Source: Rhodobiaceae bacterium (GTDB taxonomy: Bacteria; Pseudomonadota; Alphaproteobacteria; Rhizobiales; Aestuariivirgaceae). From it: 64,000 nucleotides of DNA. Both the position numbers and the translations under genes were made by a program. Below the pieces are notes generated by a model. It had not been told where the DNA came from. It did not search any database and saw only the letters and a program-made list of their open reading frames with translations. Below are positions 35,351-44,680 of this stretch, piece after piece; the stretch's first letter is position 1, and each line of letters begins with the position of its first letter. The stretch lies in contig VFJY01000003.1 in NCBI GenBank assembly GCA_009885825.1, forward strand, positions 1 through 64,000. The letters run 5' to 3'.

Positions 35351-36484
35351 TCAGCCGCCGAGGGCTTTGGCCGGATCAACCCTGAGGGCAAGCCGGACGC
35401 CCAGCCCACTTGCAACAAGACAGACAACCAATGTGATCGCCGCCAATGCCAATCCGTCTTGCAGTTGGAGAACAACCCGCCGGGGGAAGTAGGTTCTGAA
35501 ACTGGAAATCAGCGCCGCACCGAGCAGGAAACCGGTCAAGCCCAAGGCAATGGCCTGTTGGACGATCATGCCGACGATGGTGCGGTCGGGCGCGCCGATC
35601 AGCTTTAAAGTGGCAATCTCGCGGATTTTATCCATGGTCATCGTATAGATGATGAGGGCGATAATTACAGCCGAGACGGTCATGAGGATCGTGGTGAACA
35701 ACCCGATCTGCTATCTGGCGCGTTGAACCACCGAGCCTGTCAGGATCGTTACCTGTTCATCTTGCGTCAGTGCAGTGAGGTGCTTCCATCGCCTTACGGT
35801 CTGGGCAATGTCTTCAGCCCGCACATTGTTGTTGAGGCGGGCGACAACAGCATTAACCGTATCTTTGCCAGCGCCCGAGACGCCGCGCGCAATTTCGATG
35901 CGGGCAGCAGGCGGAGCGAGATCGAACTGCAGCTTCTGGCTGTCGAGCAGGCTGACATAGGCTACGGGGTCACCGGCTGATGTGACCTGTCCTGCCGTAA
36001 GCCCGCTAACCGTAAAGCGGTTGCGCCCCAGCATCAGAGTATCACCTGGTGCAAGTCCGGTGGACCTGTCAGCCACGATCTCATAATGGTTTTTTGCGAG
36101 CGGTCGGCCCGATACCAGTGTCTCAGGTCCTCCCGGTCTTCCAGGTTCGTAGCCAATGACTTGAAATCGCAGCCTGCCACCCGCCTTCGGCACATCCACT
36201 GACTGGTAATTGACCGAACCGGCCACCACGACACCATGGATGCGCTCAATTGCTTCGCGGGTATCGCCTGGAATGCGCGAGGATTCAGCGAAGGGACCAC
36301 GTCTGTCGGCCTCCACAATCCATAAGTCGGCGGACGGCGCGCACACCAGTGTAAGCGCATCCGCCACAAGGCCGCGATAGATGCCGATCATCGCCAGCAC
36401 AACGCCCAGCAGCATTCCGAGGCCAACGCACGTCAATACGAAACGCCCGGTATTATGGCGTATGTCGCGATAGGCGAGGTTCAT
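35351..36484 (-). pseudogene. FtsX/DevC-like ABC exporter permease interrupted by an amber codon
   Basis: One frame from 36484 to 35351 (377 codons) encodes a MacB/DevC-type permease: an N-terminal helix (RFVLTCVGLGMLLGVVLAMIG, about 14-34), a periplasmic domain, and three C-terminal helices (MFTTILMTVSAVIIALIIYT onward). A TAG at 35711-35713 splits it just before the second membrane helix: VVQRAR, stop, QIGLFTTIL. A glutamine (CAG) at this position would restore the frame. Without readthrough the product lacks the three C-terminal helices and cannot form the transporter. The start overlaps the adaptor gene (ATGA). Confidence 0.82.
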
Positions 36485-37644
36485 GGCGAGGCCTCCTTGG
36501 CGACTTGCACCGCGCGCCCCTCGCGAACTCCGGTGGAGGGGCCAATGATTACGCTTGCGCCTTGCGGCACGCCGCCCGTCATTTCAATTCTGCCATCAAG
36601 CGTGCGATTGCCAAAGGTTACAGCCGTTCGCCGGGCAACGCCGTTTTCCACAACGAACACAATGCCGCTTCGACCATCATACTGTGATATCATGAGTTCG
36701 GGTGCGAGCAGAGCCGAAGGCAGGATCGTTGTCGTGATTTTGACCTCGGCTTGCTCGCCCAGGTGGAAGTCAGCCGGGCATCCGTCGCATTTCACCCAGA
36801 CGCGGCGCTCCTCACTGACGCGGTCGCTCTCGATTCCAATGCTGGTGACGTGGCCCTCAAACATCTTGCCGGGCAATGATCGCAACCGTATTTCGGCTTT
36901 CTGACCAACAGCTATCCCGCCAGCGCGTGTTTCTTCGACATGAGCTAGTACCCGTAAGCTGCGCGGGTCGATAATGGTGTAGACCGTGTCGCCCGCTTTG
37001 ACAACATCGCCTAGTTCGCGGGTCCGTTCCACCACGATACCATCAAAAGGTGATTTCAGTGTGTGGTGCTCAAGAAGAACGGCCTCATGTTTGAGATCAT
37101 CGCGGGCCGCTTCCAATGCAGCGCGCGCGACCGCCGCATCAGCTGTGGCCAGCGCCAGATCGGCTTCAGCAATCTTGAGGTCTGTGGCTGATTCCTCGGC
37201 TTTTTCAACAGATATTACTTTGTTTTTGACAAGCTCCTGCTGCCTGAAATTAACGACCAGTTTTTGCGCCAAGACCGCCGCCTGCCGATCAACAGCGGAC
37301 GAAGTTCGGCCCAGCACAGCTTCTGCCGAACGGACTCCGGCGCTGGCCCGCGTCACGCGCGCTTCCTGCTCGGATGTATGCAGTCGGGCCAGAACATCGC
37401 CACTCTTCACTTGGCTGCCATCGTCCGCAGTCACCTCAACCAATGCTGCGCCAACTTCGAAGCCAATATTGGAGATAACCTGTGCTTCGAAAGTGCCAAG
37501 CCCAAAAACCTGAACAGGCACCGACGTCTCAGTTCTTGCGACCTGAATCGGCAGCGGACGATTGTTCATGACGAATATGGCAGCCGCCACCAACAGTGCC
37601 GAGGCAACGATGAAAAGGGCAATACTGAGGGCGCGCCGGACCAT
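36481..37644 (-). CDS. HlyD/DevB-type periplasmic adaptor (membrane fusion protein)
   Basis: The 387-aa protein has one N-terminal membrane helix (about 5-25), a first biotinyl-lipoyl half (VEVTADDGSQVKSGDVLARL), a long coiled coil (about 95-190, EQEARVTRASAGVRSAEAVL to AALEAARDDLKHE), the second lipoyl half (SPFDGIVVERTRELGDVVKAG) and beta-barrel domains. It links the inner-membrane ABC exporter to an outer-membrane channel. It is the first gene of a three-gene operon with the broken permease and the ATPase. The ATG at 37644 was chosen because the 24 codons before it run toward glnA and add no family sequence. Export substrate unknown. Confidence 0.88.
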   Translation of the reverse strand: MVRRALSIALFIVASALLVAAAIFVMNNRPLPIQVARTETSVPVQVFGLGTFEAQVISNIGFEVGAALVEVTADDGSQVKSGDVLARLHTSEQEARVTRASAGVRSAEAVLGRTSSAVDRQAAVLAQKLVVNFRQQELVKNKVISVEKAEESATDLKIAEADLALATADAAVARAALEAARDDLKHEAVLLEHHTLKSPFDGIVVERTRELGDVVKAGDTVYTIIDPRSLRVLAHVEETRAGGIAVGQKAEIRLRSLPGKMFEGHVTSIGIESDRVSEERRVWVKCDGCPADFHLGEQAEVKITTTILPSALLAPELMISQYDGRSGIVFVVENGVARRTAVTFGNRTLDGRIEMTGGVPQGASVIIGPSTGVREGRAVQVAKEASP

Positions 37645-37721
37645 GGTGAAAGCCAGTCCATAGTGATTGGGCCAGCGTCCGCATTGACATAAGTCAAGCC
37701 CATGAACATTCAGCACAGCTT

Positions 37722-37753
37722 AACAATAAAGGCCGAAAATTTTGCTTCCGGCC
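37722..37753 (-). terminator. terminator of glnA
   Basis: On the minus strand GGCCG, a 13-nt loop and CGGCC are followed by TTTATTGTT. It lies about 25 bp after the glnA stop and just upstream of the HlyD-like gene. Confidence 0.65.
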
Positions 37754-37777
37754 TCATTCACTCCTTGGGTGTCAAGC

Positions 37778-39199
37778 CTAGCAGCTGTAGTACATGTCGA
37801 ACTCCACCGGATGCGGGGTCATTTCGGTGCGCATGTTTTCTTCCATTTTGAGGTCGATGTAGCTGTCGATCTGGTCGTCAGAGAAAACGCCGCCTTTCTT
37901 GAGGAAGTCGCGGTCCTTGTCCAGCGCTGCGAGGGCCTCGCGGAGCGAGCCGCACACGGTTGGAACCTGCTTCAGCTCCGCTGGCGGCAGATCGTAAAGG
38001 TTCTTGTCCATGGCCTCGCCAGGGTGGATCTTGTTGGCGATGCCGTCGAGGCCCGCCATCAACAGGGCCGAGAAGCAGAGGTATGGGTTCGCCGCCGGAT
38101 CGGGGAAACGAACCTCAACGCGCTTGGCTTTGGGATTGCTCGTATGGGGAATGCGGCAGGACGCCGAGCGGTTGCGCGAGGAGTAAGCCAGCAGCACCGG
38201 CGCTTCATAGCCCGGCACCAGGCGCTTGTAGGAGTTGGTGGAAGGGTTGGTGAAGGCGTTGCAGGCCTTGGCATGCCTGATCACGCCGCCAATGAAGAAC
38301 AGGCAGAGTTCCGATAAATCGGCATATTGATTGCCTGCCATCATCGGCTTTCCCTCTTTCCAGATGGAGAAGTGGCAATGCATGCCCGAACCATTGTCGC
38401 CGAAGATGGGCTTGGGCATGAAGGTCGCCGTCTTGCCATAGGCGTGGGCCACATTGTGGATCACGTATTTGTAGATCTGCATCTGGTCGGCCATGGTGGT
38501 GAGCGTGTCATACTTCATGCCAAGCTCGTGCTGGGCGGCGGCCACTTCATGGTGGTGCTTTTCAACCGTCACACCCATCTCGCCCATGACGGACAGCATT
38601 TCCGAGCGCATGTCCTGGGCTGAATCCATCGGGTTCATCGGGAAGTAGCCACCCTTGGTGCGCATCCGGTGGCCCATGTTGCCGGTTTCGTATGCGGTGT
38701 CTGTGTTGGTTGGCAACTCAATGGAGTCCAACTTGTAGCCCGTGTTGTAGGGCGAAGAGGCAAAGCGCACATCGTCGAAAATAAAGAATTCGGCTTCGGG
38801 GCCGACATAGATCGTGTCGCCAACCTTGGTCTGCTTCATGTAGGCCTCGGCGCGCTTGGCAATCATGCGCGGGTCGCGGGAATAGCCTTCGCCGGTTGAC
38901 GGCTCGAGAATATCGCAGAACACGGCCATGGTGGTTTGCGCGTAGAATGGATCCATGTGCGCGGTCGCCGGGTCAGGCATCAGCACCATGTCGGACTCGT
39001 TGATGGCTTTCCAGCCCGCAATTGAAGAGCCGTCAAACATCAGGCCTTCGGCCCAGGCATCCTCGCCCATCTGGGAAACATCCATGGTGAGATGCTGCAT
39101 CTTGCCGCGTGGATCGGTGAAACGGAGATCGACGTATTTGACGTCCTTGTCCTTGATCATTTTCAAGACCGACGCGACGTTCATAGGTTCCTTGGCCAT
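37778..39199 (-). CDS. glnA: glutamine synthetase type I
   Basis: GlnA makes glutamine from glutamate, ammonia and ATP in the cytosol. The 473-aa product is a full-length GSI: the Asp latch region [31 protein letters not shown] (metal ligands), [19 protein letters not shown], the [18 protein letters not shown] loop, ASCRIPHTS, and the adenylylation site NLYDLPP (Tyr near residue 398), so GlnE control is expected. It follows glnB by 30 bp and should be transcribed with it from the sigma-54 promoter at 39603. Its last 60 bp are duplicated at 34558. Confidence 0.98.
   Translation of the reverse strand: MAKEPMNVASVLKMIKDKDVKYVDLRFTDPRGKMQHLTMDVSQMGEDAWAEGLMFDGSSIAGWKAINESDMVLMPDPATAHMDPFYAQTTMAVFCDILEPSTGEGYSRDPRMIAKRAEAYMKQTKVGDTIYVGPEAEFFIFDDVRFASSPYNTGYKLDSIELPTNTDTAYETGNMGHRMRTKGGYFPMNPMDSAQDMRSEMLSVMGEMGVTVEKHHHEVAAAQHELGMKYDTLTTMADQMQIYKYVIHNVAHAYGKTATFMPKPIFGDNGSGMHCHFSIWKEGKPMMAGNQYADLSELCLFFIGGVIRHAKACNAFTNPSTNSYKRLVPGYEAPVLLAYSSRNRSASCRIPHTSNPKAKRVEVRFPDPAANPYLCFSALLMAGLDGIANKIHPGEAMDKNLYDLPPAELKQVPTVCGSLREALAALDKDRDFLKKGGVFSDDQIDSYIDLKMEENMRTEMTPHPVEFDMYYSC
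37780..37839 (-). repeat. 60-bp glnA 3' end (copy B, in the intact gene)
   Basis: This is the matching copy of 34558-34617 inside the real glnA. Both are in the same orientation, 3.2 kb apart, and enclose the ABC exporter genes. Confidence 0.9.
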
Positions 39200-39229
39200 T
39201 GTCTTTTCCTCTTTGATTTTTGGCTTGAA

Positions 39230-39618
<389 letters not shown>

Positions 39619-39691
39619 AGTATTGAATGCTGCAATATCAGTGGTTTAGCTGGAACTCATTGGCCGGGGGCAAAAGCAATTGATGTAAAAA

Positions 39692-39761
39692 TAGGCAGAT
39701 TGCCTAAAAATACGACATGGCATAAATAGACGAACTTACCATAAAATGCAAATTATGCCAT
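39692..39761. promoter_or_regulatory. inverted repeats in front of vapBC
   Basis: Two symmetric elements lie between the glnB promoter and vapB. One is TAGGCA, three bases, TGCCTA (39692-39706). The other is the pair ATGGCAT (39717-39723) and ATGCCAT (39755-39761), inverted and 31 bp apart. AbrB-type antitoxins bind such repeats to repress their operon. The first could instead belong to the nitrogen-controlled glnB promoter. Confidence 0.35.
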
Positions 39762-39791
39762 AACTGATAAATCCGCCATAGGAGAGCAGCA

Positions 39792-40142
39792 ATGGCAAAA
39801 TCAACCCCACCGACAAATTCCTCCTCAGGGACGCAAGGATTCTCCGAGGGCCAAGCTAAGTACCAAGCCGCACCTGAATTGCCTCAACGCTGGATATTGA
39901 AAGTTGCACCCGATGGCCGGTTTGTAATCCCGGCTGCCGCACGTGCCGCAATGGAACTAGGCGAAGAAGGAAAGGTTACCGCCTATCTGGAAGACGGCGT
40001 CCTTAAGCTTGTCTCGCCTCGTGTTGCAATCAGGCATATCCAGGAAATGTTGAAACCATATCGCAGTGAAACTGATTCAATCGTTGATGAATTCATAGCG
40101 GAAAGACGAGCGGAAGCTGCGCGCGAAGAGCAGGAAAATTGA
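39792..40142 (+). CDS. vapB: AbrB/SpoVT-domain antitoxin, VapB-like
   Basis: The 116-aa antitoxin has a disordered N-terminus (about 1-30) and a swapped-hairpin AbrB domain: WILKVAPDGRFVIPAAARAAMELGEEGKVTAYLEDGVLKLVS (about 34-75), followed by a charged helical tail (RSETDSIVDEFIAERRAEAAREEQ) that would occupy the toxin active site. It should neutralise the VapC-type RNase encoded next and repress the pair. The gap before the ATG has GGAGAG. Its stop overlaps the vapC start. Confidence 0.8.
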   Translation: MAKSTPPTNSSSGTQGFSEGQAKYQAAPELPQRWILKVAPDGRFVIPAAARAAMELGEEGKVTAYLEDGVLKLVSPRVAIRHIQEMLKPYRSETDSIVDEFIAERRAEAAREEQEN

Positions 40143-40519
40143 CTTGGGTTCTGGATAGTTCGGCAATACTGGCTGAATTCCTGAAGGAATCGGGCGGTGA
40201 TCTCGTCCGTGCCTGTCAGGGAACTCACTATGTAAGTGCCGTCAACGTTGCAGAGGTCTATTCTAAACTGGCGGATTTGGGGGTTACGGTTGAAAATTTT
40301 GAAAGAGTACGAGCGATTGAACCTTTCGTTGTCGTTGAATTTGATCGCTCGCAAGCGATATTGAGTGCTCAACTTCGTCCAAGCACCAAGCACCTCGGCC
40401 TATCGCTTGGTGACCGGGCCTGCCTTGCCCTTGCCATCAGGGAAAAAGCAATTATCCTCACGGCGGATAAGAAATGGAGCGGGCTTGCCCTCGGAATTGA
40501 AATCAAGGTCATCCGCTAG
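40139..40519 (+). CDS. vapC: PIN-domain ribonuclease toxin, VapC-like
   Basis: The 126-aa PIN protein has the acidic active site: Asp6 in WVLDSSAIL, Glu in SAVNVAEVYSKL (about 40), Asp in LSLGDRACLALA (about 92), and Asp in LTADKKW (about 110). VapC toxins cut tRNA or rRNA and are blocked by VapB. The start is TTG at 40139, overlapping the antitoxin stop as TTGA. All catalytic residues are present, so the module looks functional. It lies between nitrogen control genes and a glycolytic gene, a typical insertion spot for such a mobile pair. Confidence 0.85.
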   Translation: MTWVLDSSAILAEFLKESGGDLVRACQGTHYVSAVNVAEVYSKLADLGVTVENFERVRAIEPFVVVEFDRSQAILSAQLRPSTKHLGLSLGDRACLALAIREKAIILTADKKWSGLALGIEIKVIR

Positions 40520-40580
40520 AACGCACTGGCAAAGATCGCCGGAGTTGGGTTAGATGCCGCCGGTTCCAAAGGATTCCATC

Positions 40581-41819
40581 ATGCTCAAACAGAAAATCGC
40601 CATGCTCACTGCGGGTGGCCTCGCCCCCTGTCTCTCCGCCGCCGTCGGCGGGTTGATTGGTGAATATACCAGACTGGCACCCAAGGCCGAGATCATCGGT
40701 TATCGCTCCGGCTACGCGGGCCTGCTCAGGGGCGAGTCAATCAAGGTTACGCCAAAGGCCCGCACAAGGGCTAAGGTATTGCTAGCCCACGGCGGCTCGC
40801 CCCTTGGCAACAGCCGGGTGAAACTCACCAACGTGAAGGATTGCGTCAAGCGCGGCCTGGTGCAGGAAGGCCAAGACCCGCTGAAAGTGGCAGCCGACCA
40901 ATTGGTGAAAGATCGCATCACGATTCTCCACACCATCGGCGGCGATGACACTAACACAACAGCCGCCGATCTTGCCGCCTACCTCGCCAAGTATGATTAC
41001 GAGCTGACCGTCGTGGGGCTCCCCAAGACAATCGACAATGATGTGATCCCAATCAAACAAACACTTGGCGCCTGGACGGCAGCCGAGCAGGGCGCGATAT
41101 TTTTCGAGAATGTTGTGAACGAGCAAAGCACGGCTCCCCGCATGTTACTCATCCATGAAGTCATGGGGCGCAACTGTGGCTGGCTCACAGCGGCAACGGC
41201 CGATGTCTATCGCCAGCGCCTGAAGCACAAGAAATTCATCCCTGAATTCAATTTAGGCGTGGAGCACAAAGACATTGACGCCGTTTACGTGCCAGAGCTG
41301 GCCATTGACATTGAAGCCGAAGCCAGGCGATTGAAAAAAGCCATGGATAAGAAAGATTGCGTCAGCATCTTTCTGTCTGAAGGCGCCGGCATCGCCGATA
41401 TCGTGGCCGAGATGCGAGCGCGCGGCGAAGAGCCCGAGCGCGATGCTTTTGGCCATGTGAAAATTGACAAGGTCAATGTGGGCGATTGGTTCGCCAAGCG
41501 CTTTGCCAAAATGGTGGGCGCTGAAAAAGTGCTGGTGCAGAAGTCAGGCTATTTCGCGAGGTCGGCTGCCGCCAACAAAGAAGACCTGTCCCTTATCAAG
41601 TCCATGGTCAACCACGCTGTAAAGAGCGGCCTCAAGGGCGAAAGCGGTGTTGTGGGGCATGATGAGGGCAAAAAGAACACGCTGCGCACCATCGAATTCC
41701 CGCGCATCAAGGGCGGCAAGGTTTTTGACACTGATGTGAAGTGGTTCACCAGGTTGCTGAAAGACATTGGCCAACCCATGGGCAAGCAGATTGTGGTCAG
41801 CCACGGCGGCGATGATTGA
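40581..41819 (+). CDS. pfp: PPi-dependent 6-phosphofructokinase
   Basis: The 412-aa protein is a phosphofructokinase of the pyrophosphate-dependent type, which interconverts fructose 6-phosphate and fructose 1,6-bisphosphate with PPi. The key position in the GGDDTNT motif is Asp (ATP enzymes have Gly), and the PKTIDND motif has the matching Lys, both marks of PPi use. HEVMGRNCGWL and LSEGAG follow. I chose the ATG at 40581 because AAAGGA lies 7 nt upstream; the ATG at 40554 would add 9 residues. The reversible enzyme can serve glycolysis and gluconeogenesis. It overlaps the next gene by 8 bp. Confidence 0.9.
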   Translation: MLKQKIAMLTAGGLAPCLSAAVGGLIGEYTRLAPKAEIIGYRSGYAGLLRGESIKVTPKARTRAKVLLAHGGSPLGNSRVKLTNVKDCVKRGLVQEGQDPLKVAADQLVKDRITILHTIGGDDTNTTAADLAAYLAKYDYELTVVGLPKTIDNDVIPIKQTLGAWTAAEQGAIFFENVVNEQSTAPRMLLIHEVMGRNCGWLTAATADVYRQRLKHKKFIPEFNLGVEHKDIDAVYVPELAIDIEAEARRLKKAMDKKDCVSIFLSEGAGIADIVAEMRARGEEPERDAFGHVKIDKVNVGDWFAKRFAKMVGAEKVLVQKSGYFARSAAANKEDLSLIKSMVNHAVKSGLKGESGVVGHDEGKKNTLRTIEFPRIKGGKVFDTDVKWFTRLLKDIGQPMGKQIVVSHGGDD

Positions 41820-43164
41820 ACTGCTAACCCCGCAACAGATGTATCGCGCCGATGAGTTGGCGTTGCAATCAGGCATTTCCATTGATGCCCTGATTGACAA
41901 CGCGGGCCGCGCCGTGGCCGAAGAAATCGCAAGACGTTATGGTTCGCGTCGCACCGTGGTTCTCTGCGGTCCTGGCAACAATGGCAAGGATGGCGAAGTT
42001 GCCGCCCGGTATCTTAAATCATGGGGTTGGCCCGTTGAGATTTCAGAAGATATCAGCAACGCCGAACTCATCATTGATGCGCTGTATGGGGCAGGGCTTT
42101 CGCGCGATTTTCCGATCGAACTCGCAAATATGATAAACAGCGCAGGCGTTCCCATCATTTCGATTGATGTGCCTTCCGGTCTTGATGGCTTGACTGACTG
42201 TCCTCGTGGCGCATCCGTCAAGGCTGATCTCACCATCACATTTTTCCGCAAGAAACCGGCCCACGTCCTGATGCCGGGGCGCGAACTCTGCGGTGAAATT
42301 GTCGTCGCCGATATTGGAATCCCTGACAGTGTTCTCACTGCGATCAATCCGCGGCTTTGGGAAAACACGAAACCAATTCTTCCCAGCCTTGGCCCGGCAT
42401 CCCACAAATACAACAAGGGCCACGCGGTTATGGTGTCCGGCCCAAAGCTCAACACGGGCGCAGCGCGCCTTGCCGCCGAGGCCGCGCTAAGGGTCGGCGC
42501 CGGCCTCGTTACCCTAACTGGCGACGAGGCGACGCTCCTCATTCACGCCCGCCACACCACCGCAATCATGCTGGCCCAGGCCGACAGCGCCAAGGAGCTT
42601 GGAAATTTCCTCCATGACAAACGCAAGAATGCTGTTTGCATCGGCCCGGCCGCAGGCATGGGCTCAGAGACGCGCGCCAAGGTCCGAGCAGTCCTCGCCA
42701 GCGGCGCAGCTGCGGTGCTCGACGCCGATGCGCTCACATCATTTGCCCAGGATCCAAACCAGCTGTTCGTTGCGATAGCGGAACTACCAACGAGACCCGT
42801 CATTTTGACGCCCCACATTGGTGAATTCGCACGTCTTTTCAATGACCTGGTGCCTCTCTCCCAACCAAAGCATGAACTTGCTGTTTCGGCTGCGAAACAA
42901 TCTGGCGCGATTGTCATTCTCAAAGGGGCCGACACGGTCATCGCCAACCCCGATGGCCGCGCGGTCATCAACGCCAACGCGCCACCATCGCTCGCCACCG
43001 CCGGTTCGGGCGATGTCCTGGCAGGTCTGGCAATCGGTTTGCTGGCTCAGCACATGCCCCCCTTCGAAGCTGCTTGCGCGGCAGTTTGGTTGCATGGCGA
43101 TGCCGCAAACAGGCACGGTCTAAAAAGCCTCACGGCAGAGTCTTTGCTGGAGCATCTGGTTTGA
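41812..43164 (+). CDS. nnrDE: bifunctional NAD(P)H-hydrate epimerase/dehydratase
   Basis: This 450-aa fusion repairs damaged NAD(P)HX. The N-terminal YjeF/NnrE epimerase domain (about 1-200) shows VVLCGPGNNGKDGEVAARYL and DALYGAGLSRDF, and SIDVPSGLDGLTD. The C-terminal NnrD ADP/ATP-dependent dehydratase (about 215-450) has KGHAVMVSGP, ILTPHIGEFARLF, VILKGADTVIA and ATAGSGDVLAGLA. The ATG at 41812 overlaps the pfp stop region. Its own stop overlaps the start of the transporter gene. Confidence 0.93.
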   Translation: MIELLTPQQMYRADELALQSGISIDALIDNAGRAVAEEIARRYGSRRTVVLCGPGNNGKDGEVAARYLKSWGWPVEISEDISNAELIIDALYGAGLSRDFPIELANMINSAGVPIISIDVPSGLDGLTDCPRGASVKADLTITFFRKKPAHVLMPGRELCGEIVVADIGIPDSVLTAINPRLWENTKPILPSLGPASHKYNKGHAVMVSGPKLNTGAARLAAEAALRVGAGLVTLTGDEATLLIHARHTTAIMLAQADSAKELGNFLHDKRKNAVCIGPAAGMGSETRAKVRAVLASGAAAVLDADALTSFAQDPNQLFVAIAELPTRPVILTPHIGEFARLFNDLVPLSQPKHELAVSAAKQSGAIVILKGADTVIANPDGRAVINANAPPSLATAGSGDVLAGLAIGLLAQHMPPFEAACAAVWLHGDAANRHGLKSLTAESLLEHLV

Positions 43165-44036
43165 ACCGCCCCTTGCTTCTCCTCCTCGGCACCGGCGCCA
43201 CCCTCGGCCTCAATTTTCCCATCGGAAAACTGGCGATGGCCGCGAATGTGAATCCAGCACTTTGGGCCGCGATGATTTCAATCGGCGCAGGGCTTGCACT
43301 GCTGATCATCGTGAAGCTTGCCGAACAAGAATCCGCAGTCGCTGCCACAACTCAATTCGCATTCATCTCCGGCTTCCTCTCCTACGTGGTGCCAAACTTC
43401 CTCACATTTCTGGTCATCCCCAATATCGGCAGCGGGCTCACGGCCATCATGTTCGCCCTGTCGCCCGTCGTCACAGCGCTGCTATCGCTCACTCTCCGCG
43501 TTCGCCCGCCGAGTATTCTAGGAGTTTTGGGGATTGCGGTGGGACTGGCAGGCGCCCTGATCATCATCCTGTCGCGCAACACAGATTTCAGAACGAACAG
43601 CGATGTGTGGATTCTCGCCGCCCTCCTGATCCCCATTTTTCTGGGCATTGGAAACGTTTACCGCACCATGGCATGGCCCCGGGGAGCGTCACCGCGCAAA
43701 CTCGCGAGCCTCACCAACCTCGCCGCCGTGCCACTTCTGCTGCTGACAGCTCTAGCCCAAACAGGAACAATCAACCTCGCACCCCTGGCAAGCATCCCCG
43801 GCCTCGCCGCGCTGCAAATCATCGTCTCAACCATAATGTTCCTCATGTTCTTCCGCCTCCAGCAAATCGGCGGCCCCACCTACCTCAGCCAAATCGGCTA
43901 TGTGGCGGCAGCGGTGGGCGTGGTGATTGGTGTCGTGTATTTGGGTGAGACTTATCCGGTGAGTGTATGGATTGGAGCAGGGGTGGTTGCAGCAGGGATC
44001 GCGTTGTCGACATTGGGACAGCTCCAAAGGGCGTAG
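43161..44036 (+). CDS. DMT-superfamily (EamA) transporter
   Basis: The 291-aa product has ten predicted membrane helices in two EamA halves (for example ATLGLNFPIGKLAMAANVNP and VIPNIGSGLTAIMFALSPVVTALLS in the first, LQQIGGPTYLSQIGYVAAAVGVVIG in the second). The drug/metabolite transporter family exports amino acids, nucleotides or other small molecules; the substrate is unknown. The start is TTG at 43161, overlapping the upstream stop as TTGA, with GGAG about 9 nt before it; it places helix 1 right at the N-terminus. Confidence 0.85.
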   Translation: MNRPLLLLLGTGATLGLNFPIGKLAMAANVNPALWAAMISIGAGLALLIIVKLAEQESAVAATTQFAFISGFLSYVVPNFLTFLVIPNIGSGLTAIMFALSPVVTALLSLTLRVRPPSILGVLGIAVGLAGALIIILSRNTDFRTNSDVWILAALLIPIFLGIGNVYRTMAWPRGASPRKLASLTNLAAVPLLLLTALAQTGTINLAPLASIPGLAALQIIVSTIMFLMFFRLQQIGGPTYLSQIGYVAAAVGVVIGVVYLGETYPVSVWIGAGVVAAGIALSTLGQLQRA

Positions 44037-44561
44037 GACAGATTCGAGGCCAAATTGATTTCAATTGCGCCGGAAGCTGCTCATGCATGGTCTTGGCATT
44101 GATCGGTTCTAGTTTTTCTGCCAGCACACCGAATACATCAGACACAATTGTGATTGGGGGATCACGTGAGGGGACAAGTCAGCAATCACTTCTTGCGGAA
44201 AGCTGCCGGCCGAAGAAAGAGGCCTTGGGTTAACTGGTCGCCATCCCTTGATGAAAATGCCCGGCGGCAGGGGCGGCAAGGCGTCAGCAAAACTGAGGAC
44301 TTGTGAAGATGAAAGGTGATCACGCAGGCAGTGAAACCCCGAGCGAAAAATAGCCTGGGCGTGATGTATGGGTCTGAAGCATTGCCCGATCCTTCAGACT
44401 CGCGAGCCACTCCGGATAGAGCTTTGATGCATGAACAACGTCGCAGGGTTGGGTCATTTGAAGCCCTTTCGAGGTCCGTCCAAAGCAGTTTATCCCCCCA
44501 TTTTCTTTTCTAGCATCCCCCAAACCCCTCTGCTATAGACCGCGCCGAACAAGCGCATTGC
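44037..44561. other. 525-bp stretch without a convincing gene
   Basis: Open frames here are short, lack family patterns and have no ribosome sites. No tRNA, SRP RNA, RNase P or tmRNA signature was seen on either strand. The last 60 bp hold a TATAGA (44534-44539) that may be the -10 of the tRNA-Leu promoter, but no matching -35 is clear. It may be a decayed gene. Confidence 0.5.
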
Positions 44562-44646
44562 GCGGACGTGGTGAAATTGGCAGACACGCAGGATTTAGGT
44601 TCCTGTGGGGAAACCCGTGGGGGTTCAAGTCCCTCCGCCCGCACCA
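44562..44646 (+). tRNA. tRNA-Leu (anticodon TAG)
   Basis: An 85-nt class II tRNA with encoded CCA: D-arm TGGTGAAATTGGCAGACACG, anticodon loop with TAG, a long variable arm, and T-arm GGGTTCAAGTCCC. The acceptor stem GCGGACG/CGCCCGC has one A-C mismatch at the fifth pair. Confidence 0.95.
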
Positions 44647-44680
44647 AATGCGCGATGGAAATTGAAGAAAGAGCGAGACA

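Noticed and set aside
23779-35713. Idea that TAG is recoded as an amino acid in this organism
   Set aside because: Intact genes in the window (anmK, relB, sufT, glnA, nuoF, nuoG) end with TAG at normal family ends, so the two internal TAGs are better read as nonsense changes.
43885-44410. Minus-strand frames in the gap before tRNA-Leu
   Set aside because: Short, no ribosome sites, composition unlike coding regions here; no homologue recognised.
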